From NCBI RefSeq assembly GCF_900114185.1, contig NZ_FOSE01000003.1:1-64000 (forward strand): a DNA stretch of 64,000 nucleotides. The letters run 5' to 3'. Shown here piece after piece: positions 34,389 through 43,082 of this stretch. The translations under genes and the position numbers were made by a program. The notes under the pieces were generated by a model. It made no database searches and was not told where the DNA came from. It worked only from the letters and a program-made list of their open reading frames with translations. The stretch is from Cellulomonas sp. KH9. GTDB lineage: Bacteria > Actinomycetota > Actinomycetes > Actinomycetales > Cellulomonadaceae. The stretch's first letter is position 1. Every line of letters starts with the position of its first letter.

Positions 34389-35424
34389 TGTCGATCTTGA
34401 CCCGGTCGATGACGTCGCGGTCGATGGTCTCCGAGCCGCTCCTGGTGGCGCGGAGACACGCGCGGTCGAGCAGATTCGTCAGCGAGGCGATGTTGCCCTG
34501 CGTGCGGCGGAAGATCTCGCGGGCGTTGTCGGTGAGCATGCCCTCGCGCGCGTCTGCCAGGACGATGTGCTTCTCGAGGGCCCGGAGCAGCGCCATCCAT
34601 GCTCGGTAGCCGGCCTCGTTGTCGATCCTGAACGCCTCGACCGCGCACCGTGTCGCTCGCCGACTGGTCTGCGCGTAGGCGGCCTGCTCGCCCATCAGCC
34701 CTTCGTCGAAGAACCGCTTCTCGGTGAGGTTCACCCCGGTGTACACGAAAGTCGCGGGCATCTCGTTGACCAGCCACTTGAGGTGGTTCGAGACATCCAT
34801 GCCGTTGCGGTGCTTGAAGTCGATGAAGTGCAGGTCATCGATGATGATCAACTTGGTCTGACAGGACAGCACGCAGTCGACCGCCAACGCGCCCAGCGTC
34901 GAGGTCGAGGCCTTGCGTGCGCCGGGGTGGCCGTAGAACTCCAGGATCTTCATGTTGAGGCCCTTGAGCGTCATACCCGCGGCGAGCGGGACGAAGGCCA
35001 CAGGTAGGCGCTGGTGGCCCTCCTCCGTCAGCGGGCCGTGGCGGGCGTAGACGCGCCGATGGAAGTCCCGCCCGAACTGCGCCGCGATGGTGGTCTTCCC
35101 GTTCCCCGCGGGGGCATCGACGACGGCTGTGCCACGAAGCCGATCGCCGTCGCGTCGCGACGACGCCATGACCTGGTCGAGCACGTCGTACGCGTCCAGG
35201 ACCTGGAAGGTGTTGATGGTCGGGAGATTGGCGTTCCAGACCATGCGGCACTCGTCGTAGAGCGCCCGCTCCTCGTCACCCAAGCGCTCGAGCTCCGTCC
35301 GGTCGAGACGCTCGAGCTGCTCCCGAGGGGCGGCGTTCACGAACGCGTTCCATCCGGACTTGCGTCCCAGCGCGAAGTCCTGCGTGTCGTTGCGCTCGAG
35401 CCACAGCGCCCATCGGTTCGTCAT
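34357..35424 (-). CDS. tniB: TniB/TnsC-like AAA+ transposition regulator
   Basis: A 355-residue ATPase with Walker A (DAPAGNGKTT, about residues 103-112) and Walker B (LIIIDDLHF), in the AAA+ group of transposition regulators that link the target selector to the transposase. Its ATG overlaps the stop of the transposase gene (ATGA). Confidence 0.9.
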   Translation of the reverse strand: MTNRWALWLERNDTQDFALGRKSGWNAFVNAAPREQLERLDRTELERLGDEERALYDECRMVWNANLPTINTFQVLDAYDVLDQVMASSRRDGDRLRGTAVVDAPAGNGKTTIAAQFGRDFHRRVYARHGPLTEEGHQRLPVAFVPLAAGMTLKGLNMKILEFYGHPGARKASTSTLGALAVDCVLSCQTKLIIIDDLHFIDFKHRNGMDVSNHLKWLVNEMPATFVYTGVNLTEKRFFDEGLMGEQAAYAQTSRRATRCAVEAFRIDNEAGYRAWMALLRALEKHIVLADAREGMLTDNAREIFRRTQGNIASLTNLLDRACLRATRSGSETIDRDVIDRVKIDNAAEAGAARR

Positions 35425-37412
35425 CAGTCGAGCACCTCGAACTCGTCGACGGGTTCGTATCGCTCGAAGACATCGAGGTCATCGGCTGGTTGCGACCGCG
35501 CAGCTCGCCGCTCGAGCAGGTTGATGACCCCGGGAAGGGCCGCGATCTGTCTCGCGTCACCATCGACGTCGTGCGAGGGCTGGGCGGCGAGTCGGCGGGC
35601 GAGGCTCTGGTGGCGGCGGGTCGTCACCTCTCCGCGCTGCCAGGCCGCGAGGAGCTCGTGAACCGCGGCGGAGGGGTTGTCGACGTGTGTGCCGTGCAGC
35701 GCTACCCGCTTGGCGTACTCGACCGCCTCGAGACTGAAGGGAGCCTTAAGGGAGGGCGCGTGCTCCCACTTCAACTCGTTCCATGAGTCGTCGCCGGGGT
35801 CGCGGAACCACACGTGTCGCACGTCGTGCACATCGACGTGGAGCGGCCACTTGCCCGCGTACGCGCCGCCGTAGGTCGACTTCAGGTTGCGGTACGGGCT
35901 CAGAGCCTCGCCGTCGTAGCGCAGCCCGTTGACCTCGACCCCGTAGTGCTGGATCGTCCGCCACTTCACGTCCAGGAATTCGAACGCGAGATCCCGGGCC
36001 GCAGGCAGCATCAGCCCGCCGATCCGGGTGAGGCCGATCTCGAACATCTGGGCCGGAGTGAAGCGCGCCCGCGGGATCTCCGCGATCGCCAGCCCGTCGT
36101 GCTCCGTGTGGTGATACACGGTCGCGACCCACTCACGGATGATCTGCTCGAGCTCGGCGACGTAGTAGAAGGCGCCTTGCTCGACGCGCTCGCCGCGCGA
36201 GTAGACGTCTGGCCCCTTGTATCCAGGCAGGTGCTGCAGGAGCGACTCGCGGAGCGTCTTAAAGAACCGTTCGATCGTCGGCTTGTCCGTCGGCTTGTGC
36301 GGGATGGCCGGCTGCACGCAGATCCCGAGGCGTGCGCATGCCCCGATGACGTGGGCGGACATGTACTGCTTGCCGTGGTCGGTCACGATCGTGTCAGGGA
36401 CGATGGCTGGCAGGCCGCCCTGGCGCTCTTGATGCACGCCGTCAGGTTCCTCGGTCCCGACCAGGAGGTTGGATGGGACGCCGTGGTAGGGCCAGGTCTG
36501 TCCCGATCCGCTCTGAGGTAGCAGGCACTGGAACAGCACGTTCGCCACGTCGATCGCCTTCGTCGACACCGGGGTGAGCCGCAGTCCGAGGACACTCCGG
36601 GACATCAGGTCCATCGCGACGGTCAGCTGCACGGGAACCCAGCGTCCCGTCACGGGCTCCATGGCGAAGACGTCGAGGGAGTTGGTGTCGAGCACCACGT
36701 ACTCGCCCGGTCGATCCGCTCGAAGACGCCCGAGCACGCCGTCCGGACGAGCAGCGACAGATCGACGGGCCTTCGCCGAGCCGAACGTGTAGCGGCCCTT
36801 CTCGAGCTCCTTGAGGCGCCGGTAGGCAGTAGCCCGGTGGGGCAGCGCCACGTCGCGGCCGTGCTGCGCGACCACGCGACGGCTGACCTCGTCGATCACA
36901 GCGCCCTGGGTCGGCGTCGACTTGTTCGTGTACTGCTTCAGCACGTCCAGACAGACAGCGTCCCAACGCGGGTCCACGCGCGGAGTGCGTCGCTGTGTCG
37001 CGGTGGCGTTCACGAGCCCAGCGACGCCTCGTTCACGGAATGCCGCCACTCGCCGCCGGACAGTGCGGACGTCGACACCGAGCTCGCGTGCGGCATCGTC
37101 CATCCGTGGTCCCCATGGTCCGTCACCTTCGAGCAGGTGGGTGATGACGCGCGCCGTCTCCTCGACCGAGGCGCGTGCCGACTGCGAGAGCGACGAGAGT
37201 GCGATGGACCCGAGCGGATCGCCGCCGTACTCCGACGCTCCTGGATCGAGGATCCGCAGCCCGTCGATGAGGTTCCCGAAGGGGACACGCGCGACGTTGG
37301 TATCGAGCCGCAGGACAACGTCGTGAGGGTGCACCGCTTCGACCCGCCAGAGCGCGCCCTCCCACCAGACGGTGGAGCCTGGGCGGACCTCGACAGTGCC
37401 GTTCTGCCTCAT
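35424..37412 (-). CDS. tniA: TniA/TnsB-like DDE transposase
   Basis: A 662-residue Mu/Tn7-type transposase. The catalytic triad fits DDE spacing: Asp242 (VVLDTNSLDVF), Asp345 (VTDHGKQY) and Glu381 (KPTIERFFKTL), with 35 residues between the last two. A helix-turn-helix precedes it (DDAARELGVDVRTVRRRVAA) and the Mu-type C-terminal domain follows. The ATG overlaps the tnsA stop (ATGA), which also marks the start because the frame is open much further upstream. Confidence 0.92.
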   Translation of the reverse strand: MRQNGTVEVRPGSTVWWEGALWRVEAVHPHDVVLRLDTNVARVPFGNLIDGLRILDPGASEYGGDPLGSIALSSLSQSARASVEETARVITHLLEGDGPWGPRMDDAARELGVDVRTVRRRVAAFRERGVAGLVNATATQRRTPRVDPRWDAVCLDVLKQYTNKSTPTQGAVIDEVSRRVVAQHGRDVALPHRATAYRRLKELEKGRYTFGSAKARRSVAARPDGVLGRLRADRPGEYVVLDTNSLDVFAMEPVTGRWVPVQLTVAMDLMSRSVLGLRLTPVSTKAIDVANVLFQCLLPQSGSGQTWPYHGVPSNLLVGTEEPDGVHQERQGGLPAIVPDTIVTDHGKQYMSAHVIGACARLGICVQPAIPHKPTDKPTIERFFKTLRESLLQHLPGYKGPDVYSRGERVEQGAFYYVAELEQIIREWVATVYHHTEHDGLAIAEIPRARFTPAQMFEIGLTRIGGLMLPAARDLAFEFLDVKWRTIQHYGVEVNGLRYDGEALSPYRNLKSTYGGAYAGKWPLHVDVHDVRHVWFRDPGDDSWNELKWEHAPSLKAPFSLEAVEYAKRVALHGTHVDNPSAAVHELLAAWQRGEVTTRRHQSLARRLAAQPSHDVDGDARQIAALPGVINLLERRAARSQPADDLDVFERYEPVDEFEVLD

Positions 37413-38128
37413 GCGTGCGTCACCCACGTCCTGGAGTCGAGCGGAGTCGAGAGGTCGCAGCCCAGTCGGTGCCACCAGAGAGCCGCGAGGATCGCCGACC
37501 TCGCGGCGCCCGGCAGGGAACGGCGCAGCTCCTGCTCGAGGTGACCGAGCGCGGCCCCGCCCGGGGGGCAGGCCTCGACGGCGGCCTCGATGAGCGAGGG
37601 GCCGATCAGAACTGACCGTCGTGCGGCACCGAGGAGGCGCACGTTGCGCAAGGTCGCCTTGGGAGCGCCCATCCAGACGAGGTACTCCCACCCCCGCTCC
37701 TGCATGACGCGAGCGGTCCAGTTCAACGACTCACGCACGGCGGGCTTCTTCAGCATCTCCTCGGGCTTCACGTCGACCACGACGACGCGCCCATCGGCCA
37801 TGACGCACAGGAAGTCCGGGTACCGCGTTCTGGTCCGCCCGCCGTCGTCACCGACGACGTAAAGGGGCTGTGCCGCGATCCCGACCACGTCCGGGTCGAA
37901 GTCAGCCAGCCACAGCCACGAGAGCTCGAGCCTGCTCTCGTAGACGACGTGCGCCCGCATCGTCGACGACCAGAACAGGCCCGGGTAGTTCGTCTGCCCG
38001 GCGTACGAGGGCGGGATGCGCACTGGGGTGCCCTGCACCGCCTCGAGGGCGTCGATGCCCGCGAGCGGTGCCTCGCGCTCGAGGCCGTCCGCCGTCAGGT
38101 ACATCGCTCGGGTCACAGCCGTGCCCAC
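37409..38128 (-). CDS. tnsA: TnsA-like endonuclease subunit of the transposase
   Basis: About 239 residues, resembling TnsA, which cuts the 5' ends so that the element moves by cut-and-paste. The nuclease-like core reads YESRLELSWL, TRYPDFLCVM and VVVVDVKPEEML (Glu, Asp and Lys of a restriction-type fold). The start is uncertain: GTG 38128, GTG 38116 or ATG 38104; the frame is open to 38176 in the element end. The innermost transposase site lies just upstream, so the operon may be repressed by its own transposase. Confidence 0.85.
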   Translation of the reverse strand: MGTAVTRAMYLTADGLEREAPLAGIDALEAVQGTPVRIPPSYAGQTNYPGLFWSSTMRAHVVYESRLELSWLWLADFDPDVVGIAAQPLYVVGDDGGRTRTRYPDFLCVMADGRVVVVDVKPEEMLKKPAVRESLNWTARVMQERGWEYLVWMGAPKATLRNVRLLGAARRSVLIGPSLIEAAVEACPPGGAALGHLEQELRRSLPGAARSAILAALWWHRLGCDLSTPLDSRTWVTHA

Positions 38129-38145
38129 CTGCACAGGATGGCGCG

Positions 38146-38220
38146 CGGACACGCTAACGCGACGCCGGACACGCACCGGACACGCTAACGCGAATCGGAC
38201 AAGCCCAATGCGAACCCACA
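38146..38220 (-). repeat. right end of the transposon with four transposase-binding sites
   Basis: CGGAC cores stand at 38146, 38166, 38177 and 38196. Two of them continue as CGGACACGCTAACGCGA exactly. The outermost continues as CGGACAAGCCCAATGCG to the terminal ACA at 38218-38220, matching the left end in inverted form. Four clustered sites at the right end are the Tn7 pattern. Confidence 0.8.
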
Positions 38221-38274
38221 GCCGGCGGTGACAGGACGCGAGGCCACCGGGGGAACAAACTGCGCCCCCCCAAG

Positions 38275-38295
38275 GTTGAGCCCATCAGACTCAAC
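38275..38295. promoter_or_regulatory. HAIR operator 1 for HspR
   Basis: GTTGAG-CCCATCAGA-CTCAAC fits the HspR box (CTTGAGT-N7-ACTCAAG) with complementary arms. It lies 55 bases inside the right flank of the transposon, so the insertion spared it. Confidence 0.75.
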
Positions 38296-38338
38296 TTCCG
38301 CCGTCTCCAGTTGCCCCGGGACCCCGTCCCACCGCAGA

Positions 38339-38359
38339 CTTGAGCCCGGCGGACTCAAG
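38339..38359. promoter_or_regulatory. HAIR operator 2 for HspR
   Basis: CTTGAG-CCCGGCGGA-CTCAAG, a close match to the HAIR consensus with perfect arms, 58 bases before the dnaK start. HspR, encoded as the fourth gene of the operon, should bind here and repress it. Confidence 0.85.
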
Positions 38360-38417
38360 ACGTCTCACAGACCACAGCACGTCGGAGCCCACACGGCTCC
38401 AGGAAGAAGGCACACAC

Positions 38418-40286
38418 ATGGCACGAGCAGTCGGCATCGACCTCGGCACCACGAACTCGGTGGTCGCCACCCTCGAGGGCGGCGAGCCCACCGTCATCGC
38501 GAACGCGGAGGGGTCGCGCACGACTCCGTCCGTGGTCGCGTTCTCCAAGACCGGCGAGGTGCTCGTCGGTGAGGTCGCCAAGCGCCAGGCCGTCACCAAC
38601 GTCGACCGGACCATCTCGTCCGTCAAGCGCCACATGGGCACGGACTGGTCCGTCACCATCGACGACAAGAAGTACACGGCGCAGGAGATCAGCGCCCGCA
38701 TCCTCGGCAAGCTCAAGCGCGACGCCGAGGCGTACCTGGGCGAGCCGGTCACGGACGCGGTCATCACGGTCCCGGCGTACTTCAACGACGCCGAGCGTCA
38801 GGCGACGAAGGACGCGGGCACCATCGCGGGCCTCAACGTCCTGCGCATCATCAACGAGCCCACCGCCGCGGCCCTCGCCTACGGGCTCGAGCGCGGCAAG
38901 GAGGACGAGAACATCCTCGTCTTCGACCTGGGTGGTGGCACGTTCGACGTGTCCCTGCTGGAGGTCGGCAAGGACGACGACGGCTTCTCGACGATCGAGG
39001 TCCGCGCGACCGCCGGTGACAACCGCCTCGGCGGTGACGACTGGGACGCCGCGATCGTGGCGCACCTGGTCACCGAGGTGAAGAACACCACGGGCGTCGA
39101 CCTGTCGAAGGACAAGATCGCCCTGCAGCGTCTGCGTGAGGCGGCGGAGCAGGCCAAGAAGGAGCTGTCGTCCGCGACGAGCACCAACATCTCGCTGCAG
39201 TACCTGTCGATGAGCGAGAACGGCCCCATCCACCTGGACACCAAGCTGACGCGCGCGCAGTTCCAGCAGATGACGCAGTCGCTGCTCGACCGCGTGAAGG
39301 CGCCGTTCCACCAGGTCATCCGCGACGCGGGCATCTCCGTCAAGGACATCGACCACGTCGTGCTCGTCGGTGGCTCGACGCGCATGCCGGCCGTCTCCGA
39401 GGTCGTCACCGAGCTCACGGGCGGCAAGGAGCCCAACAAGGGCGTCAACCCGGACGAGGTCGTGGCCGTCGGTGCCGCGCTGCAGGCCGGCGTCATGAAG
39501 GGCGACCGCAAGGACGTCCTGCTCATCGACGTGACCCCGCTGTCCCTCGGCATCGAGACCAAGGGCGGGGTGATGACCAAGCTCATCGAGCGCAACACGG
39601 CCATCCCCACCAAGCGGTCGGAGATCTTCTCCACGGCCGAGGACAACCAGCCGTCCGTCCTCATCCAGGTGTTCCAGGGTGAGCGCGAGTTCGCCCGGGA
39701 CAACAAGCCGCTGGGCACGTTCGAGCTGACCGGCATCGCGCCGGCCCCACGCGGCATGCCGCAGATCGAGGTCACCTTCGACATCGACGCGAACGGCATC
39801 GTGCACGTGTCCGCCAAGGACCGCGGCACGGGCAAGGAGCAGTCGATGACGATCACCGGCGGGTCGGCCCTCCCCAAGGAGGACATCGACCGCATGGTGA
39901 AGGACGCCGAGGAGCACGCCGCCGAGGACAAGCGCCGCCGCGAGGAGGCCGAGACCCGCAACACCGCGGAGCAGCTCGTCTACCAGACGGAGAAGCTGCT
40001 GGTCGACAACGCGGACAAGCTCTCGGACGACGTCAAGACCGAGGTCCAGACGGCCGTCACCGAGCTGAAGACCGCCCTCGAGGGCACCGACGTCGAGGCC
40101 GTCAAGGCCAAGCACTCGGCGCTGCTCACGGCGAGCCAGAAGATCGGCGAGGCGCTGTACGCCAACCAGTCGGCGGCGCCGGCCGCTGACGAGGCCCCGG
40201 CGGGCGCCGGCTCGACGTCCTCGACGACCTCCGACGAGGACGTCGTCGACGCCGAGATCGTCGACGACGAGGACGACAAGAAGTGA
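38418..40286 (+). CDS. dnaK: chaperone DnaK (Hsp70)
   Basis: A 622-residue Hsp70 with the ATPase signatures [23 protein letters not shown] and [12 protein letters not shown], and the substrate domain ([28 protein letters not shown]). It ends in an acidic tail. The ATG at 38418 follows GAAGAAGG; the frame is open further up without support. It is the first gene of the dnaK-grpE-dnaJ-hspR operon under two HAIR boxes. Confidence 0.98.
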   Translation: MARAVGIDLGTTNSVVATLEGGEPTVIANAEGSRTTPSVVAFSKTGEVLVGEVAKRQAVTNVDRTISSVKRHMGTDWSVTIDDKKYTAQEISARILGKLKRDAEAYLGEPVTDAVITVPAYFNDAERQATKDAGTIAGLNVLRIINEPTAAALAYGLERGKEDENILVFDLGGGTFDVSLLEVGKDDDGFSTIEVRATAGDNRLGGDDWDAAIVAHLVTEVKNTTGVDLSKDKIALQRLREAAEQAKKELSSATSTNISLQYLSMSENGPIHLDTKLTRAQFQQMTQSLLDRVKAPFHQVIRDAGISVKDIDHVVLVGGSTRMPAVSEVVTELTGGKEPNKGVNPDEVVAVGAALQAGVMKGDRKDVLLIDVTPLSLGIETKGGVMTKLIERNTAIPTKRSEIFSTAEDNQPSVLIQVFQGEREFARDNKPLGTFELTGIAPAPRGMPQIEVTFDIDANGIVHVSAKDRGTGKEQSMTITGGSALPKEDIDRMVKDAEEHAAEDKRRREEAETRNTAEQLVYQTEKLLVDNADKLSDDVKTEVQTAVTELKTALEGTDVEAVKAKHSALLTASQKIGEALYANQSAAPAADEAPAGAGSTSSTTSDEDVVDAEIVDDEDDKK

Positions 40287-40912
40287 CCGAGGAGCGCTCG
40301 GGGTCGGGCACGCCCGACCCCGAGGACACCCCGCGGTTCACCGACAAGCGCCGCGTCGACCCGGAGACGGGCGAGCTGCGCGAGCCGACGCCCGAGGAGG
40401 CCGTGCTGGCCGAGGCCGAGCAGGTCACGACGGAGGCCGAGGAGTCGGTCGTCCTGGAGGGCCTGGTCGAGGCCGAGAAGCTCGCGGCCGAGCGGCTCGA
40501 GGAGCTGCAGCGCGCACAGGCGGCGCTGTACAACCTCGAGCAGCAGTACAACGGCTACGTGAAGCGGTCCAAGGCCGAGACGGTGGCGGCGCACGACCGT
40601 GGCGTCGCGACCGTCGGCGAGGCGCTGATCCCGGTCCTCGACGACATCGACCTGGCCCGTCGCCACGGCGACCTCACCGGTCCGTTCGCGTCGATCGCCG
40701 AGAAGCTGGAGGGCACGCTCTTCCGCCTCGGCATCGAGCGCTACGGCACCGAGGGCGACCCGTTCGACCCGGCCGTGCACGAGGCGCTCATGCACTCGCA
40801 CTCCGACGAGGTCACGGTGGCCACCGTGCAGCAGGTGCTGCAGCCCGGCTACCGCACCCCGGAGCGGATCCTGCGGGCCGCGCGCGTCGCGGTCGTGGAC
40901 CCGGAGGCCTGA
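40283..40912 (+). CDS. grpE: nucleotide exchange factor GrpE
   Basis: A 209-residue GrpE with a long charged coiled-coil region (about 30-105) and the C-terminal beta domain ([56 protein letters not shown]). It releases ADP from DnaK. The GTG overlaps the dnaK stop (GTGA). Confidence 0.96.
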   Translation: MTEERSGSGTPDPEDTPRFTDKRRVDPETGELREPTPEEAVLAEAEQVTTEAEESVVLEGLVEAEKLAAERLEELQRAQAALYNLEQQYNGYVKRSKAETVAAHDRGVATVGEALIPVLDDIDLARRHGDLTGPFASIAEKLEGTLFRLGIERYGTEGDPFDPAVHEALMHSHSDEVTVATVQQVLQPGYRTPERILRAARVAVVDPEA

Positions 40913-40944
40913 GGAGCACCATCATCAGCACCGAGCGACGTGGG

Positions 40945-40972
40945 GGCGGCGGCCGGGCGACCGGCCGCCGCC
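40945..40972 (+). other. intercistronic hairpin between grpE and dnaJ
   Basis: A perfect 12-bp stem (GGCGGCGGCCGG, loop GCGA) in the 124-base gap. It could lower downstream expression or protect the grpE message end; the operon probably reads through because dnaJ has no visible HAIR box. Confidence 0.55.
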
Positions 40973-41036
40973 TCCGCGGCACCAGGAGAACCACCACGAC
41001 CACGCACCACAGCACGCGAACCAGGAGGGAGGCGCC

Positions 41037-42026
41037 GTGACCGGCCAGGACTGGATCGAGAAGGACTTCTACGCCGTGCTCGGCGTCGCCAAGGACGCCG
41101 ACGCCGCGACCATCAAGAAGGCGTACCGCAAGCTCGCCCGCCAGCTGCACCCCGACCAGAACCCGGGTGACGCGAAGGCGGAGGCGCGGTTCAAGGACAT
41201 CGGCGAGGCGTACGCGGTCCTGTCGGACCCCGAGCAGCGCCAGCAGTACGACCAGCTGCGGGCCATGGCCGGCGGCGCCCGCTTCACCGCGGGCGGCCGC
41301 GGGGCCGGCGGCACCGCGGGGTTCGAGGACGTGTTCGGCGGCATGTTCGGCGGCGGGGCCAACGGCCCCGGCGGGCGGGTGCGGTACTCCACCGGCGGCG
41401 CCGGTGGTGCAGGCTTCGAGGACATCCTCGGCGGCCTGTTCGGCGGTGCCGGCGGTTTCGGTGCGGCCCGCGGCCCGCAGCGCGGCACGGACCTCACGGC
41501 CACGACCACGCTGCCGTTCCGCACGGCCGTCGAGGGATCGACCATCTCGCTGTCCGTCGAGGGCCGCACGGTCAACGCCCGCATCCCCGCCGGGGTGCGC
41601 GACGGCCAGAAGATCCGCCTGCGCGGCAAGGGGCGTCCCGGTGACGCCGGCGCGCCCGCGGGTGACCTGGTGATCACGGTGCACGTCGAGCCGCACCCGG
41701 TCTTCAGCATCGACGGCGACAACCTGCGCGTCACCGTGCCCGTCGCCTTCGACGAGGCCGCCCTCGGCGCCACGATCGACGTCCCCACGCTCGACGGCTC
41801 GACCGTGCGCGTGAAGGTCCCGGCCGGGACGCCGTCGGGCCGCACGCTGCGGGTCAAGGGCAAGGGCGTGACGACGTCGCGGCACACGGGCGACCTGCTG
41901 GTGAGCGTGCAGGTCGTCGTGCCGCAGAAGCTGTCCGGCGCGGCCAAGGAGGCCGTGCAGGCGTTCGGCATCGCGACGTCCGGGCAGGACGTACGGGCCG
42001 ACCTGATGGCGCAGGCCAGACGCTGA
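41037..42026 (+). CDS. dnaJ: DnaJ-family co-chaperone without zinc fingers
   Basis: A 329-residue type II J protein. The J domain is at about 9-74 with the HPD motif ([12 protein letters not shown]). A Gly/Phe-rich region (about 78-150) leads to two beta-barrel substrate domains (about 155-320). No cysteine occurs, so the four CxxCxGxG zinc repeats of classical DnaJ are absent, as in CbpA-like proteins. The GTG at 41037 follows GGAGGGA. It lies between grpE and hspR. Confidence 0.9.
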   Translation: MTGQDWIEKDFYAVLGVAKDADAATIKKAYRKLARQLHPDQNPGDAKAEARFKDIGEAYAVLSDPEQRQQYDQLRAMAGGARFTAGGRGAGGTAGFEDVFGGMFGGGANGPGGRVRYSTGGAGGAGFEDILGGLFGGAGGFGAARGPQRGTDLTATTTLPFRTAVEGSTISLSVEGRTVNARIPAGVRDGQKIRLRGKGRPGDAGAPAGDLVITVHVEPHPVFSIDGDNLRVTVPVAFDEAALGATIDVPTLDGSTVRVKVPAGTPSGRTLRVKGKGVTTSRHTGDLLVSVQVVVPQKLSGAAKEAVQAFGIATSGQDVRADLMAQARR

Positions 42027-42051
42027 CCTGCGGAGCCGGTGAGGAGGCGTG

Positions 42052-42474
42052 ATGGACGAGGACTCCAAGGTCTACGTGATCTCCGTCGCCGCCGAGCTCG
42101 CGGGCATGCACCCGCAGACCCTGCGGCAGTACGACCGCCTCGGCCTGGTGCGGCCGGCGCGCACGCGCGGGCGCGGGCGGCGCTACTCGCCGCGGGACAT
42201 CCGTGCGCTGCGCGAGATCCAGCGGCTGTCCCAGGAGGGCGTCAACCTGGCGGGCATCAAGCGCATCCTCGAGCTCGAGGAGGAGGCCCGCGCGCTGCGC
42301 CGGCAGGTCGAGTTCCTGCGCACGCTGGTCGACCCGGGCCGCCGCGTGTTCCGGGCCGACCCGACCGGCAACGTCGTCGCCGACCGGCTGCACCCGCTGG
42401 CCGAGGCGACCCCGCCGCGGCCCACACGCTGGGTGCCGCGGCAGCTGACGTCGGGCGTGACGCGCCGCGACTGA
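42052..42474 (+). CDS. hspR: heat-shock repressor HspR (MerR family)
   Basis: A 140-residue MerR-type regulator: YVISVAAELAGMHPQTLRQY is the helix-turn-helix, followed by GRGRRYSPRDIRALREIQ and a coiled coil (LELEEEARALRRQVEFL). HspR represses the dnaK operon through HAIR boxes with DnaK as co-repressor. The ATG at 42052 follows GAGGAGG; a GTG one codon earlier is possible. Confidence 0.93.
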   Translation: MDEDSKVYVISVAAELAGMHPQTLRQYDRLGLVRPARTRGRGRRYSPRDIRALREIQRLSQEGVNLAGIKRILELEEEARALRRQVEFLRTLVDPGRRVFRADPTGNVVADRLHPLAEATPPRPTRWVPRQLTSGVTRRD

Positions 42475-42479
42475 GGGCG

Positions 42480-42881
42480 TCAGACCCAGCGCCAGCGCAC
42501 CCGGGCCGGCCCGCCGCCGTTCAGCTCGCGGACCCGACGCGTCGCGTGCGGCAGCCACCGGTAGCGCTCGTAGCCGCCGCGGCCCGTGTCGACGACCCAC
42601 GGCAGCAGCCCGACGAACCGGGCGAGCAGCAGGGCGAGCGCGACGAGCGCGACGATCCACAGCTCGAGCACCACGAGCGCCAGCGCGACGACGACCAGCA
42701 GCAGGGCGACCGCGCCCAGGACCGCGACGACGAGCGCGACGACCCCGCCGAGCAGCTCGGTGCCGCTGAACAGCGCGAAGTCGACGTCCGGACCCTTGTA
42801 GCGGCGTCGCGGCCGCCACGGGAGCACCCGCAGGTCGATCACCGCCGCGGGCTGCGTGGCCGAACCGTCCGTCGTCGTCAT
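42480..42881 (-). CDS. membrane protein, unknown
   Basis: A 133-residue protein with a hydrophilic start, one long or two adjacent hydrophobic segments (about 45-95) and a basic C-terminus (RYRWLPHATRRVRELNGG). GAGGTGGGCGGG precedes the ATG at 42881. The family is unknown. It converges with hspR, six bases apart. Confidence 0.7.
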   Translation of the reverse strand: MTTTDGSATQPAAVIDLRVLPWRPRRRYKGPDVDFALFSGTELLGGVVALVVAVLGAVALLLVVVALALVVLELWIVALVALALLLARFVGLLPWVVDTGRGGYERYRWLPHATRRVRELNGGGPARVRWRWV

Positions 42882-42986
42882 CCCGCCCACCTCTCGTCCG
42901 GAGTCGGGCAGGCTACCGACCGCGGGGCCCGTGACCGAGGAGGCCCGCTCGCGCGTTGGGCCGGACGGGTGACAGCGGGCCGAAGC

Positions 42987-43007
42987 GATTGTTCGAAACG
43001 GACAATC
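42987..43007. promoter_or_regulatory. inverted repeat before the AAA protease gene
   Basis: GATTGTTCGAAACGGACAATC has 9-base arms with one mismatch in a region of otherwise high GC, about 75 bases before the protease start. It may be an operator or part of the promoter. Confidence 0.4.
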
Positions 43008-43082
43008 CGGACGACGATGGCCCGACCACCGCGGCTGCGGCGGCCGGGCACCGCGGGCCGTCGCCTCATGAAGGGTCCGCCC

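Larger units (their letters stand above)
21804..38220. mobile_element. Tn7-like transposon carrying a defence cargo (about 16.4 kb)
   Basis: The ends are terminal inverted repeats starting 5'-TGT. Left reads TGTAGGAACTCATTG from 21804; right, on the minus strand, reads TGTGGGTTCGCATTG from 38220; both continue into CTTGTCCG, and 21 of the first 29 bases match. The right end has four close TGTCCG-type sites and the left has three spaced ones, as in Tn7. tnsA-, tniA-, tniB- and tniQ-like genes read leftward from the right end. Cargo: hsdMSR with a coupled gene, a proteasome-like gene pair and a zinc-finger acetyltransferase. The flanking five bases are ACCGG (left) and GCCGG (right), a target duplication with one mismatch or none at all. 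No CRISPR array or Cas gene is present. Confidence 0.85.

Noticed and set aside
38146-38220. Short repeats upstream of tnsA as a CRISPR array
   Set aside because: Spacing of 11-20 bases and match to the element ends show transposase-binding sites; no Cas genes are present.
38355-40115. 586-codon open frame antisense to dnaK
   Set aside because: dnaK is certain on the other strand; the antisense frame is only a product of high GC and has no family content or ribosome site.
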